NCBI RefSeq assembly: GCF_009650435.1
Contig: NZ_VVIP01000016.1
Span: 97,902-161,901 of the forward strand
Reading direction: 5' to 3'
DNA: 64,000 bases
Source of the DNA: Foetidibacter luteolus
GTDB taxonomy: Bacteria > Bacteroidota > Bacteroidia > Chitinophagales > Chitinophagaceae
A model generated the notes under the pieces. It was not told the origin of the DNA, ran no database searches, and saw only the letters and a list, made by a program, of their open reading frames with translations. This document shows positions 1-9,040 of the stretch, piece after piece. Within the stretch, counting starts at the first letter, position 1. The number at the start of each line of letters is the position of its first letter. A program made the position numbers and the translations under genes.

Positions 1-135
1 GGCGGCAAATTGCTGCAGTACAGGTTCTAAAGCCAATGCTTCGGGCATGCTGAAAATTCTGTTGCTCTGGTATATCCACACCCTGGAAGATGGGTGAAAC
101 TCCGTTGGGATAAACTGTTCAAATGCTAAGTTCAT
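1..135 (-). CDS. Conserved Bacteroidota protein, partial (N-terminal 45 residues)
   Basis: An open frame runs from an ATG at 135 leftward off the window edge, giving 45 residues with no stop. The segment RVWIYQSNR near residue 18 matches my memory of a roughly 160-residue Bacteroidota family that pipelines often label 'ABC transporter ATPase', although no Walker motif is visible here. It lies 74 bp downstream of the Fe-S protein gene at 210-989 on the same strand, an arrangement I recall for this family, so the two are probably co-transcribed. Function unknown. The rest of the gene is outside the window. Confidence 0.6.
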   Translation of the reverse strand, partial: MNLAFEQFIPTEFHPSSRVWIYQSNRIFSMPEALALEPVLQQFAA

Positions 136-209
136 GCGGCAAATTTAGGCAGAATGAGTTGTTGAACCGCAGTCGTCGGGCATGGCAGCGGAATATTAAC
201 AGCCTGGGA

Positions 210-989
210 CTACTCCATTTCCGCAATAATAAGTTCTGCTATGTCAAGTACTTTTACTTCATGATCTTTTTCGCGGCTTTTTACACCGTCGGTAATCATG
301 GTATTGCAAAACGGGCAGGCAGATGCTATAACATCCGGCTGCAGGCTAAGGGCTTCGTCGGCCCGTTCGGTATTAATGCGATGGGTGCCGGCCTCTTCTT
401 CCTTAAACATTTGAGCGCCGCCGGCGCCGCAACAAAGTCCATTCGTGCGGCAGCGTTTCATTTCCACCAACTCCGCGTCTAACAATTCCAGCACCTGGCG
501 GGGTGCTTCGTAAATATTATTGGCCCGGCCCAGGTAACAACTGTCGTGGTAGGTTATCCGTTTGCCTTTAAAGCTTCCGCTTTCTTTCAGCTTTATTTTT
601 CCTTCGTTAATCAACTGTTGTAAAAAAGTGGTATGGTGCAAAACTTCATAATTACCACCCAACTCCGGGTACTCGTTTTTTAACGTGTTGAAGCAGTGGG
701 GACAAGCGGTAACAATTTTTTTTACATTATACCCATTAAGCACCTGTATGTTGTTGTAAGCCATCATCTGAAAGAGAAACTCATTGCCGGCCCTTCTTGC
801 AGGGTCCCCGGTGCAGGCCTCTTCTTTGCCGAGTATGGCGTATTTAATTTGCAGTTTGTTAAGTATAGCGGCAAATGCTTTTGTTATTTTCTGGGCACGC
901 TGGTCAAAGCTGCCGGCACAACCCACCCAAAAAAGAATGTTGGGTGTTTCTCCATTCATCATCATTTCGGCCATGCTGTTAATTTTCAT
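210..989 (-). CDS. CCG-domain (Fe-S)-binding protein, heterodisulfide-reductase-like
   Basis: This 259-residue protein carries two cysteine-rich CCG domains. The first has CTGDPARRAGNE and ACPHCFNT, and the second has HDSCYLGR, GLCCGAGG and ACPFCNTM. In the heterodisulfide reductase B / LutA / GlpC group such domains bind an Fe-S cluster and take part in electron transfer. No membrane segment or signal peptide is seen, so it should be a soluble cytoplasmic subunit that works with a partner redox protein not present in the window. Four possible in-frame ATGs lie in the first 11 residues, so the exact start is uncertain. It is followed 74 bp later by the partial gene at 1-135. Confidence 0.85.
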   Translation of the reverse strand: MKINSMAEMMMNGETPNILFWVGCAGSFDQRAQKITKAFAAILNKLQIKYAILGKEEACTGDPARRAGNEFLFQMMAYNNIQVLNGYNVKKIVTACPHCFNTLKNEYPELGGNYEVLHHTTFLQQLINEGKIKLKESGSFKGKRITYHDSCYLGRANNIYEAPRQVLELLDAELVEMKRCRTNGLCCGAGGAQMFKEEEAGTHRINTERADEALSLQPDVIASACPFCNTMITDGVKSREKDHEVKVLDIAELIIAEME

Positions 990-1121
990 TGGCGTTGCTT
1001 TGCCTCAAAAATAGAGATTATTGCAGTGCGTAAAAGAATTTTAAAAATAGATATAACCGATAAGCAAAACTTTGTAACGTATGCACATAAGCCCCGTTGC
1101 CCCGGCAACGGTGAAGTAAAA

Positions 1122-1258
1122 GTTTCTGCGCCGCAGGCGGCAGAAACAAACTACACTGTGGGAAAAGCTGCATAGCGAATCTAACCGTACAAGAGTGCGA
1201 CGCAACGGCTGCCTAATTGGAGTTCCTGTAGCCGGGCTCATAAAAATGTTTTTATCAT
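1122..1258 (+). repeat. Family B interspersed repeat, copy 1
   Basis: This fills most of the 397-bp gap between the Fe-S protein and the LysE-like gene. It begins with a hairpin (TTTCTGCGCC pairing with GGCGGCAGAAA). Then come GGGAAAAGCTGC, the family core CGTACAAGAGTGCGACGCAA at about 1187-1206, and a tail with GCCGGGCTCATAAAAAT. Much the same order recurs at 13486-13612, and the core recurs through the window. No coding sense is apparent. A second, shorter tail-like piece (GTAGCCGGGCTAATGAAAAA) follows at about 1293-1317. Confidence 0.75.
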
Positions 1259-1353
1259 ACAAATGTCATCCCCCTTCAGGGGATGGGGGTGTTCCTGTAG
1301 CCGGGCTAATGAAAAAACACTGTATGGCCATTGCTGCTATATGGTCAGGGTTT

Positions 1354-1380
1354 TTTGAATAAATGATACCGGTATATTTG
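1354..1380 (+). promoter_or_regulatory. Putative Bacteroidota-type promoter of the LysE-like gene
   Basis: TATATTTG at 1373-1380 fits the Bacteroidota -7 consensus TAnnTTTG. A TTTG at 1354-1357 could serve as the -33 element, although the 15-bp spacing is shorter than usual. The -7 element ends only 6 bp before the ATG at 1387, so the mRNA would have a very short leader or none. This also argues against the ATG at 1363, which lies inside the promoter. Confidence 0.4.
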
Positions 1381-1386
1381 CCGCCA

Positions 1387-2013
1387 ATGAATTTGCTGTT
1401 TGCTGCTTTTATGGGTATGCTGGTTAGCTTTCTGGGGCAATTGCCGCTGGGCAATATGAGCATTACGGCTACACAGATTTATATACAGGAAAACCTGAAA
1501 AATGCCTGGAAGTACGCTGTTGGCGTTGCCATTGTGGAGGTAGTTTACCTGCGGCTGTCTTTAAAAGGCGTTGACTGGATAATGCGGCACCAGCTTTTTT
1601 TTGAAGTGTTGGGATGGTTAACAGTGGTACTGTTCCTTGTGCTTGGCGTGGCCAGTTTTTTAACCGCCAGAAAACAGGCTGCCGGCAAAAAAGCATTGTT
1701 GCTGAATAACAATTTAAACCGCTTTTTATTAGGCATGAGCATGAGTGCCCTTAACCCGGCACAGATACCCTTTTGGTTTATATGGAGCACTTACCTGCTG
1801 GATAATAAGGTGATACAACCTGTAACGTTGCAATACGATTTTTTTACCATAGGTGCTGGTTTGGGCACTATTGCCGGGTTGGCATTATATATACATGGCG
1901 GTAACTGGCTTATTACCAAAATGAATACCAGTACTAAAACCCTTAATAAAGTAATGGGTATTATTTTTATACTGAGTGCGCTTATACAATTGTACCGTAT
2001 GCTTACAAAATAG
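1387..2013 (+). CDS. LysE/RhtB-family amino-acid exporter-like membrane protein
   Basis: About 208 residues with five or six hydrophobic segments. The N-terminal segment with PLGNMSITATQ resembles the 'PGP' region of LysE/RhtB translocators, and LNPAQIPFWF near the middle matches the conserved second half of the family. Members sit in the inner membrane and export amino acids or similar solutes; the substrate here cannot be told. An upstream in-frame ATG at 1363 would add eight residues, but it overlaps the promoter-like motif, so 1387 is preferred. The gene converges on the cysteine-cluster gene at 2040. Confidence 0.75.
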   Translation: MNLLFAAFMGMLVSFLGQLPLGNMSITATQIYIQENLKNAWKYAVGVAIVEVVYLRLSLKGVDWIMRHQLFFEVLGWLTVVLFLVLGVASFLTARKQAAGKKALLLNNNLNRFLLGMSMSALNPAQIPFWFIWSTYLLDNKVIQPVTLQYDFFTIGAGLGTIAGLALYIHGGNWLITKMNTSTKTLNKVMGIIFILSALIQLYRMLTK

Positions 2014-2039
2014 GCCCGCAAGGCGGCGGCCATTACTGC

Positions 2040-2546
2040 TTATGGCAACTGCCAGTTCATTTCCTGTTTCAGATATTCAATTACATTGTACACAATAGGG
2101 CAGCGGCCATAGTGCATAAAACTTGCAAACAGGCGGTTGGTAAAGCCGGGCAAATGCAAATTGGGAAAACGCCTGCAATCAGCAAAGCGGTGTTCGTATA
2201 CCGTGCATTGGTTATTGGAAAGAAAATGACAGGGGATGGTATTAACAGCCATTATGCCGCCCGTGCTTTTTTCAATATATTTTTCATCAAAAGAAGCCCT
2301 TGACAGCCCCAGGTGCGCTGCAAGGTTATCCGCTTCTTTATCTTCCACATTTATAATAAGGCTGCGGCAGCAATTACCGCAGGCGGTACAATCTATGAGA
2401 GGTTCTACCTGGCTGTTGAGAACATTAACCAAAGTATCTACGTGGCCGGCATCCTGCACTTTAAGAAATTCACGAAAAGCATCATTCTCCTCTTCTTTCG
2501 TTATTGCCGCACTGCTTATAACAGCAAGACTTGTTTCTGCCTTCAT
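2040..2546 (-). CDS. YkgJ-family cysteine cluster protein
   Basis: This 168-residue protein has CTACGNCC at about residues 54-61, followed by CHFLSNNQCTVYEHRFADCRRFP. This is the CxxCxxCC...C...C...RP-like pattern of the YkgJ / UPF0153 family, which is thought to bind a metal or Fe-S cluster. The biochemical role of the family is not established. No signal peptide or membrane segment is seen. Downstream it converges on the LysE-like gene; upstream, 52 bp away, is the small DUF1508-like gene on the same strand, so the two may share a transcript. Confidence 0.8.
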   Translation of the reverse strand: MKAETSLAVISSAAITKEEENDAFREFLKVQDAGHVDTLVNVLNSQVEPLIDCTACGNCCRSLIINVEDKEADNLAAHLGLSRASFDEKYIEKSTGGIMAVNTIPCHFLSNNQCTVYEHRFADCRRFPNLHLPGFTNRLFASFMHYGRCPIVYNVIEYLKQEMNWQLP

Positions 2547-2598
2547 GATGCTTTATTTACAATTATGGCCCGCAAATATATGGGTATCGTTACCAGCT

Positions 2599-2808
2599 TC
2601 AGGATACATTGCCAGCCTCTACCCAGCTAAGTATTTCCAACGCGTAGGTTTTAAGGTTGCGCAGGCAGTCTGCCTTGTCTTCAAAACCTTCTTCTGCCGC
2701 TGCTATAATCCTGTTATTGCGGGAAATTCTCCATCTCCAGTGGCTGTTATGGTCCTGGTGTAACTCAATTTTTCGAAACTGAGATTTAGGATGATACATG
2801 TTTTGCAT
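2599..2808 (-). CDS. Small YegP/DUF1508-like protein
   Basis: About 69 residues from the ATG at 2808; a TTG at 2832 would add eight more. The pattern HWRWRISRNNRIIAAAEEGF followed by KADCLRNL matches one YegP/DUF1508 unit, in which an aromatic strand (WRWRL) precedes 'IIA.S.EGY..K..C...I'. YegP proteins usually have two such units and this has one. Function unknown. It lies just upstream of the YkgJ-like gene on the same strand. Confidence 0.6.
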   Translation of the reverse strand: MQNMYHPKSQFRKIELHQDHNSHWRWRISRNNRIIAAAEEGFEDKADCLRNLKTYALEILSWVEAGNVS

Positions 2809-2978
2809 GACATTAGATTTTAAAACCTTCAACCAAAAAGCGGGGACAATAACTCAACCAGTGTGGACAAGCATTTCAAAGGCTGATAAAACGAAATTAC
2901 AGCCGGGGTTGCTAACAGCAAAATAAAAAGGATGCACCCTGCACAAAAAACGTTTGTGGTAAAATATACGGTGGATGG

Positions 2979-3560
2979 TTATTGTTTGTAATAAAAAGTA
3001 AAAGCGTATTTCCTATTTGGGTTTTGAAGGTCGCCAAAGTAAACAACTTCGGGTGTTTGGGAAAAAGTTATCCTGGCCTTAACAGCTCTTGAGATAACAG
3101 GCTGTTGCCATGAGGTAATGAACATAAGTGAATCTTTGGCGTACATGCCCAGCGCGGTTTTTGTTATGATTGTTTTTACCAACGGGGCCTGGTGGCTGTT
3201 AACTAAAGAGATGGTCATTTTGCAGGCAGAATCTTTGTAAAGAATACCTGCAAAAAAGTTGTTCCATTCACCGGTTTCAGGGTAAACAACCAGTGTATGT
3301 GTATCCGGCTCTTCAATTACATAATTACCCTTAAAAATAAGCGGGTCTGTATCCGGTATAGTAAATTCTGTGGAGCGTTCATCAGCGCCCTCTGAAATGG
3401 CGGACTTGATGCCATTGAAAGCCAAAAGATTATTAGCGGCAGGCGCTGTAAAAGCATTGCTTTTATTTTCAGCGGACGTACTGCCTTTTGTTACAGATTT
3501 GCCAGGGCTGCAGCCCAATAATATTGCAATGAAGGCCGCTAATATTGTAAGCCGTAACAT
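2979..3560 (-). CDS. Hypothetical lipoprotein
   Basis: 193 residues. The first 16 form a lipoprotein signal ending in the lipobox LLGC, so the mature protein should be lipid-anchored in the envelope. After a low-complexity Ser/Thr/Ala linker (to about residue 45) the rest is a compact, strand-rich region with no motif I recognise. It stands alone, with 170 bp before and about 280 bp after it, and I see no regulatory signal. Confidence 0.6.
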   Translation of the reverse strand: MLRLTILAAFIAILLGCSPGKSVTKGSTSAENKSNAFTAPAANNLLAFNGIKSAISEGADERSTEFTIPDTDPLIFKGNYVIEEPDTHTLVVYPETGEWNNFFAGILYKDSACKMTISLVNSHQAPLVKTIITKTALGMYAKDSLMFITSWQQPVISRAVKARITFSQTPEVVYFGDLQNPNRKYAFTFYYKQ

Positions 3561-3839
3561 GAAACGGGATTTTGCCTGTAAGCTAAAATTGTTATGAGGG
3601 GTTTATTTTTCTCCTGGGGGAGAGGCTGGGCTGGTGCAGGTTTTTCGAAGGGAAGAGATTAAGGCTTCGCCAACAGTGTTTTGGTTAATTATTAATTTGG
3701 TTACCCCTACAAGATAAGCGTGTTTGGCCTGCCGTCAAAATTAAATTAATGTATACAGGGGTGTTGCGCCGTACGCAAAATGAAACAGGAATAAAATACA
3801 ATCTATAACTAACTTTATGCTTCTTATGAAAAGCGCGGT

Positions 3840-4130
3840 ATGAAAAACGCATTTTATATCATTTTGAACATGAAGTCGGGCAGCGATTATGAGACGTTTG
3901 GAAAATTTATGCTTGGCAACGACAAGCGGTTTGCAGAAAATTTGTTCAACCGGTTGCAGGGCAGCCGGGTTGTGCAGAACAGCAACCCCATACAGCTTGA
4001 TTTTGTGGAGATGAAAGATGGATTGCCTGCCAACCTTAATGTAATGTGCTGCAACCTGCAGCAACTTACTGATAATTGCCGGCTGATAACCAAAGAAATA
4101 TTTAAGATGCTTAATATGGAAACGTTGTAG
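3840..4130 (+). CDS. Hypothetical protein, 96 residues
   Basis: Begins MKNAFYIILNMKSG and has no signal peptide or membrane segment. It contains SYNP-free, mixed alpha/beta sequence with two adjacent cysteines (VMCCN) near residue 71. I do not recognise the family. The codon use looks coding and the frame is intact. A TAACTTTA motif about 20 bp upstream could be a weak promoter. The gap upstream (3561-3839) shows no other feature. Downstream lies a family A repeat. Confidence 0.5.
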   Translation: MKNAFYIILNMKSGSDYETFGKFMLGNDKRFAENLFNRLQGSRVVQNSNPIQLDFVEMKDGLPANLNVMCCNLQQLTDNCRLITKEIFKMLNMETL

Positions 4131-4170
4131 CGCAGGGCCGTGTTACCAGTTTCGGGTTTTAAGTAAAAAA

Positions 4171-4330
4171 TTTTTAGGGGGTGTCCCTCGGGCCGGGCAG
4201 AACTGCGTTCGCAACCTTCGTCAAAGCAACATTTAGTTGCTTTTTCTCGGTTGTGCTATTACTCCGGTACAAAAGCCCTGCTGCGATGGCTTCACCGGGG
4301 TAGCCGCTTCAATTCCTCACCCGGTGGTGG
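4171..4330 (-). repeat. Family A interspersed repeat, copy 1
   Basis: Occupies the gap between the 96-residue gene and the first histidine kinase. Read on the minus strand it has GTGAGGAATTGAAGCGGCTA, CCCCGGTGAAGCCATCGCAG, a hairpin (AAAGCAAC, loop TAAAT, GTTGCTTT), then TGCGAACGCAGTTCTGCCC and GGGACACCCCCTAAAAA. The same order appears at 11245-11413 and 17071-17265, and in shortened form at 34846-34970. Confidence 0.75.
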
Positions 4331-4398
4331 TGCCGGCTAATTATTTTGTTTGCAGCATGTTTTTTAACTACGCCAGTCATTACAGCTAACGTGCTAAC

Positions 4399-6468
4399 TC
4401 AGTTAAGATAGGGCAGCTCCACATAAAAGACAGAGCCTTTGCCAACCTGGCTTTCAAACCAAAGCTTACCCTGGTGCTCTTCAATTATCTTGTGGGAAAT
4501 AGAAAGGCCAAGGCCATACGACTCTTCTCCTGATGTGCCGGGCCGCGAACTTTCAGGCGAGAGGGAAAATATCTTTTCTTTTAGTACTGCAGGTATGCCA
4601 ATGCCGTTATCATGTATGGAAAGCAGTACTTTATGCTGTTGCCTTTGCAGGTAGATTTTAATTTCCGCATTCTCCGGGCTGAATTTGATGGCGTTATTAA
4701 CGATATTGCTTACTACACGCCACATTTTCTGCCTGTTCAGCAGCAATACAGGATAATCAAGCTGCAGGGTGATAATCTGCTTTTTTTCCCGGGCTTTTGC
4801 CCTGAAGAGTTCTGTACATTGTTCAACAAGGCGGCCCATGTTAACCGGTTCTTTGGCCCCCCCTGCAAGTTTAGGGTTGTCGTTAAGCAAGTCTTTAATT
4901 AGCGCCATTGAATCTATGCAGGTAGTTTGTATAAGATCAAGTGTTTCCTGCATGTACCGGGGCTGCCCCTTTTTAAGTAACGAATATACCAGCGTTCTTA
5001 TAGCGCTGATGGGGTTCTTAAGGTCGTGCGCCACCACTTTAACTATACGGTTATTTTCTTTGTGGCTTTGTTCAAGAGAGGTTAGTGTTTTCCGCAGGTC
5101 TTCGTTACTGCTTTGTATTTCGGCATTAAGCAGCGTTAACTTATTTACATACCGCGATTTTCGTTTGGAAGTAGACCATACCAGCAATATAACAGAAATG
5201 GCCAGTACAATACCGGCAACCGCCGCCATTATGTAAACATTCCTTAGCTGGTTAGCCTGTTTAAGTTTTTCATTGGTGTTTTTTTGTTCGCGGTTTTCAA
5301 CTTCTCTTCTTATGTCGGTAACATTTAAGGCCTTATCGCGGTTTTCAATAGAATCTCTGATAATATTGGACTTTCGCAGGGCATGCAGGGCTGGATATGG
5401 TTTGTGGGTAAGTATGTAATATTCAGAAAGATTTTTGTAAAAGCTTTGTGTCAGCGGGCTAACGCTAAGTGTGTCAGCAAACTGGGGGATGCTTTTAATT
5501 ATTTCCCCGGCTTTCTTTAATTGCCTGGTTGCTACGTACATTTTGGCCAGTGAGTTAAGCGAAGAAGCGGAGAAAGACCTATCTCTTTTTTGTGTAACAG
5601 CCAGGCTTTTCAGGTAAAGTTTTTCTGCCTGTGTATAATTGTTCAACCTTTCCATTACCTGCGCCTGGTTGCCATATACTATGCATTTCATAAGCTCAAT
5701 ATCCGCGGCATGCTGGTTGCTGTAAAGGCTTTCATTTTTGGCCAAATATTCCAATGTGGCATCGTAGTAAAATGTGGCACTGTCTGTTATGCCCGCCAGG
5801 TAAAAACAAATGCCGGTATTGTCCATATTTTCCTGGGTGTTAACAAAACCCAGGTAACCGTTAAAGGCACAAGCTTCTGCCATTTGGTATTTGGCTTTAA
5901 AAAAAGCGGCGGCCGCCAGGTATTTTTTCTGTGCAAAAAGTATGTTGGCCATGCTTTCGTTATAGGCATACTGCTCGCAATGGTTTTTAACTCTTGCGGA
6001 GAGGGTTAGTTTGCCAATGATATAGTATCGTATGGCTTCATCGTAATTTTTCATCAGAAAGTAAGCCTGGCCTTTTGCAAAATGCGCCCTTGCATAAACG
6101 GTGGCCAGGTATTCATCTTTGTTTACATAGTGTTCCAGCAGGTTTATGGCGCTGTCCGCATACAGTAATACAGAATCGTAGTTAAAACTGGCTGTTCTGT
6201 AGTAAAATACTTTGCGCATGTACTTATTACTGATGTTATCGGGTCCGGGGTTTTTGGCGGCGGCAAAAAAAGAATCCAGGTAACGCATTTCTGCTGCCGT
6301 GTAGTCCGGTTCAGCATCCACTTTGTCAAACACATCCTGGTAATAGCCATCGAACCTGTTGCTATAGAAACTGTTGCAGGAAAAAGATGTTGTGGTTAAG
6401 AAGAAAAGCAGCACCCACACATGTAAGCCGGGCCGGCATATTGATTTAAGTGTTTCATTCAGGGGCAT
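4399..6468 (-). CDS. TPR-containing sensor histidine kinase (copy 1)
   Basis: 689 residues. An N-terminal hydrophobic segment ends in a lipobox-like FSC near residue 31, and a helical TPR region follows to about residue 400. A membrane segment lies at about 408-430, then a coiled stretch. The HisKA box HDLKNP has its phospho-acceptor His at about 481. The ATPase domain shows the N box NNAIKFSPE, the G1 box DNGIGIP and the G2 box GLGLS. The TPRs are probably periplasmic and the kinase cytoplasmic, so the protein should autophosphorylate in response to an envelope signal. No response regulator lies nearby. It is a close paralogue of the gene at 6813-8873, with the same domain order. Confidence 0.85.
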   Translation of the reverse strand: MPLNETLKSICRPGLHVWVLLFFLTTTSFSCNSFYSNRFDGYYQDVFDKVDAEPDYTAAEMRYLDSFFAAAKNPGPDNISNKYMRKVFYYRTASFNYDSVLLYADSAINLLEHYVNKDEYLATVYARAHFAKGQAYFLMKNYDEAIRYYIIGKLTLSARVKNHCEQYAYNESMANILFAQKKYLAAAAFFKAKYQMAEACAFNGYLGFVNTQENMDNTGICFYLAGITDSATFYYDATLEYLAKNESLYSNQHAADIELMKCIVYGNQAQVMERLNNYTQAEKLYLKSLAVTQKRDRSFSASSLNSLAKMYVATRQLKKAGEIIKSIPQFADTLSVSPLTQSFYKNLSEYYILTHKPYPALHALRKSNIIRDSIENRDKALNVTDIRREVENREQKNTNEKLKQANQLRNVYIMAAVAGIVLAISVILLVWSTSKRKSRYVNKLTLLNAEIQSSNEDLRKTLTSLEQSHKENNRIVKVVAHDLKNPISAIRTLVYSLLKKGQPRYMQETLDLIQTTCIDSMALIKDLLNDNPKLAGGAKEPVNMGRLVEQCTELFRAKAREKKQIITLQLDYPVLLLNRQKMWRVVSNIVNNAIKFSPENAEIKIYLQRQQHKVLLSIHDNGIGIPAVLKEKIFSLSPESSRPGTSGEESYGLGLSISHKIIEEHQGKLWFESQVGKGSVFYVELPYLN

Positions 6469-6619
6469 TACGGAAGTTATTGATGTTGACTGTTATAAAA
6501 CTTAGCCCGTGGCTTTCAATCAAATATAGCAGATATTTCAGAAGATGCATTATTATTACGGGATTCAAATTTTTGAGTTAACAACTGTATTTTTTACTAC
6601 CGGAAACGCTGGTTACATT

Positions 6620-6735
6620 GCGGGCAAGCCCGGTAAAATTACTGTTGCTGATTGGCTGCCGGATTGAAGCGGAAACCCCGCTGAAGCCTTGTGCGCAGGT
6701 ATTTGCGGCGGAGTTGCAGCGAAAAGCCGGAACAG
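6620..6735 (+). repeat. Family C interspersed repeat, copy 1
   Basis: Lies in the 344-bp gap between the two histidine kinase genes. It contains GGCTGCCGGATTGAAGCGGA followed by CCCCGCTGAAGCC and GGCGGAGTTGCAGCGAAAAG. An inverted copy is at 63270-63390. Part of it (GGATTGAAGC..ACCCCG..GAAGCC) resembles family A, so the two may be related. Confidence 0.65.
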
Positions 6736-6812
6736 GAGGCCGGCGGGGCTGCCGAGGCAGAAAGCCCCAAAAAATTGTGCGGGTAAAACAATCTATTGTG
6801 TTGCGGGTGCAA

Positions 6813-8873
6813 TTAATTAAGAAAAGGCAGCTCTACATAAAAAACAGATCCTTTGCCTGCCTCGCTGGTAAACCAAAGTTTACCTTTATGTTCCTCAATA
6901 ATTTTTTTGGATATGGACAGCCCCAGCCCATAGGATTCTTCGCCGGCGGTACCTGTTCTTGCAGTATCCGGCTCTATGGAAAATATTTTATCCTGCAGGG
7001 CGAAAGGAATACCTATCCCATTATCGTGAACAGAAAGGAGAACACTGTTGTCCTTTCTTTCAAGCCGTATGCTTATTTCTGAATTTTCGGGGCTAAACTT
7101 AATGGCATTGTTTACAATGTTGCTGATAACCCGCCATATTTTTTGCCTGTTCAGCAGTATTACCGGGTGGTCAACCTGCAGCTTGAGCAATTGGTTTTTT
7201 TCTTCCGCCTTTCCCTGGAAAAGTTCGCTGCATTGTTCAATAAGGCGGCCCAGGTCAACCAGTTCTTTGCTCACATCAGTAAGTTTGCGTTTATCATTAA
7301 GCAGGTCTTTGATAAGCGCTATGGAATCAAGGCAGGTACTGTCTATAAGTTCCAGGATTTCCTTTATTTGGTCTGGCTGATTTTTCTTAAGTAATGAGTG
7401 AACAAGTGTGCGTATGGCGCTAATGGGGTTTTTAAGGTCGTGCGCCACTACCTTAACAATGCGGTTATTTTCTTTGTGGCTTTGTTCCAGGGAATTGAGC
7501 GTTAGTTGCAATTCCTGGTTTTTCTCCTGTATTTCCATGTTAAGGTTGGTAAGGTCACGCACATATTTTGATTTTCTTTTAAGATTAAACCAAACCAGCA
7601 ATATGATGGTTAACGCCATAACTACACCTATGCCTGCAACGAGCAGGTAAATGTTCTGTATCTCATTTTCTTTTGTAAGTTTTTCGTTAATGGCCTTTTG
7701 TTCCCTATTTTCAAATTCGCGGCGCACATCTGTTTGGTTTAGCTGCCTGTTTCTGCGCTCGAGAGAATCTCTTACCGTATAAGCCTTTAACAAAGCCCGG
7801 TGGGCTGCATAAGGTTGCTGTATCGCCATATAGTAATCAGCGGTTAGCTTGTAATAGCTGTCAACCATCAGGCTTATTTCTGTAGTATCTATAAAGGCGG
7901 GTATCTCGTTAATTACCTTACCAGCCTTGACCAACTGCCTGGTTTCAATGTAAAGGTTTGCCAGGGCCAACTGTGTAGAACAGGTGTAACGTTTATCTGT
8001 AGTACGGGTGCCTTCAAGGCTTCTTTTAAACAATATCTCAGCTTCAGCATATTTCTTGTTACGGTAAAGTATCTGCGCCTGGTTGCCATAAACCACTGCT
8101 TTGCAAAGCTCCAGCACGGGTAGGCGATCTTTGGCAAAACGCTGCCCTTTGTCGTTAATGTAATCCAGTGTTTTATTAAAATAATACATAGCGCTATCGT
8201 AAACCCCGGCATTAAAGTAGCAAAGGCCAGTATTATCAATATTTTCCTGTGTGCTCATAAAGCTGGTAAAGTCTCCATACACGCAATTTTCAGCGGAAAG
8301 GTATTTGAGCCGGAAGAATTCGGCAGCCGCAAGAAATTTCTTTTGTGTGTACAGAATATTTGCCATGCTTTCATAATAAGCAAATAGCTCGCAGGTGTCT
8401 TTAACTTCCGCAAGTGCCAGTTTGCCGATAGTATAGTTCCTGATGGCTTCATCGTAATTGGTGAGGCGGTAATAGGCCAGGCCTTTGGCAAAAAGCGTAC
8501 GGGCATAAAGAACGTTTAGTTTCTCAATATCCCTGTTGTTTTCCAGGAGGTTAATAGCACTGTCTGCATACAACAGGGTAGAATCATAGTCTCCCTTCGT
8601 AGCACGGTAGTAATATATTTTGTGCAGGTATTTATTGGCAACATCTTCAATGGAAGGATTTTTAGCCACTGCAAAAACGGAATCCATCTCTGCCATGTGC
8701 CCAGCAGTAAACAGGGAAGCTGAGTCAATAGCATCAAAAACATTGGCTACAGCTATGCTATTATTGTTGTGCCGGTTGTTACAGGACAGGCACAATAATA
8801 TTACAATAGCTAATATATATAAAGGCTGCAGGTTGATTTTCCTAGTTAGAATAATGGCTTCCTGAACGGGCAT
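6813..8873 (-). CDS. TPR-containing sensor histidine kinase (copy 2)
   Basis: About 686 residues from the ATG at 8873 (an earlier ATG at 8927 would add 18 residues that look untranslated). A hydrophobic N-terminus ends in a lipobox-like LSC, then come TPR-like helices with segments such as ANILYTQKKFLAAAEFF, a membrane segment near residue 400, and a coiled linker. The HisKA box HDLKNP has His at about 478, followed by NNAIKFSPE, DNGIGIP and GLGLS. The kinase half is very similar to the gene at 4399-6468, showing a tandem duplication. No response regulator is adjacent, so the partner must be encoded elsewhere. Confidence 0.85.
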   Translation of the reverse strand: MPVQEAIILTRKINLQPLYILAIVILLCLSCNNRHNNNSIAVANVFDAIDSASLFTAGHMAEMDSVFAVAKNPSIEDVANKYLHKIYYYRATKGDYDSTLLYADSAINLLENNRDIEKLNVLYARTLFAKGLAYYRLTNYDEAIRNYTIGKLALAEVKDTCELFAYYESMANILYTQKKFLAAAEFFRLKYLSAENCVYGDFTSFMSTQENIDNTGLCYFNAGVYDSAMYYFNKTLDYINDKGQRFAKDRLPVLELCKAVVYGNQAQILYRNKKYAEAEILFKRSLEGTRTTDKRYTCSTQLALANLYIETRQLVKAGKVINEIPAFIDTTEISLMVDSYYKLTADYYMAIQQPYAAHRALLKAYTVRDSLERRNRQLNQTDVRREFENREQKAINEKLTKENEIQNIYLLVAGIGVVMALTIILLVWFNLKRKSKYVRDLTNLNMEIQEKNQELQLTLNSLEQSHKENNRIVKVVAHDLKNPISAIRTLVHSLLKKNQPDQIKEILELIDSTCLDSIALIKDLLNDKRKLTDVSKELVDLGRLIEQCSELFQGKAEEKNQLLKLQVDHPVILLNRQKIWRVISNIVNNAIKFSPENSEISIRLERKDNSVLLSVHDNGIGIPFALQDKIFSIEPDTARTGTAGEESYGLGLSISKKIIEEHKGKLWFTSEAGKGSVFYVELPFLN

Positions 8874-9040
8874 CGCACGGAAATTAGTGATTATGCTGCA
8901 ATTTAGCAAAGGCGCTGAGAATGCCAAACCATCCTGTATTTATTAAGAAGAATTAAATCTCCGGCAGGTATTCTGTATGGGCTGAAATAACTTGTGGCTA
9001 ACCAGGTAAATCATTTCTTACAGTGAATGTTTAAACTGTG

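Noticed and set aside
123..482. Plus-strand frames opposite the Fe-S protein gene
   Set aside because: They are the complement of a well-supported gene and have no recognisable protein pattern.
6813..8927. ATG at 8927 as start of the second histidine kinase
   Set aside because: The 18 extra residues would push the signal-like segment inward; the paralogue supports a start close to it, at 8873.
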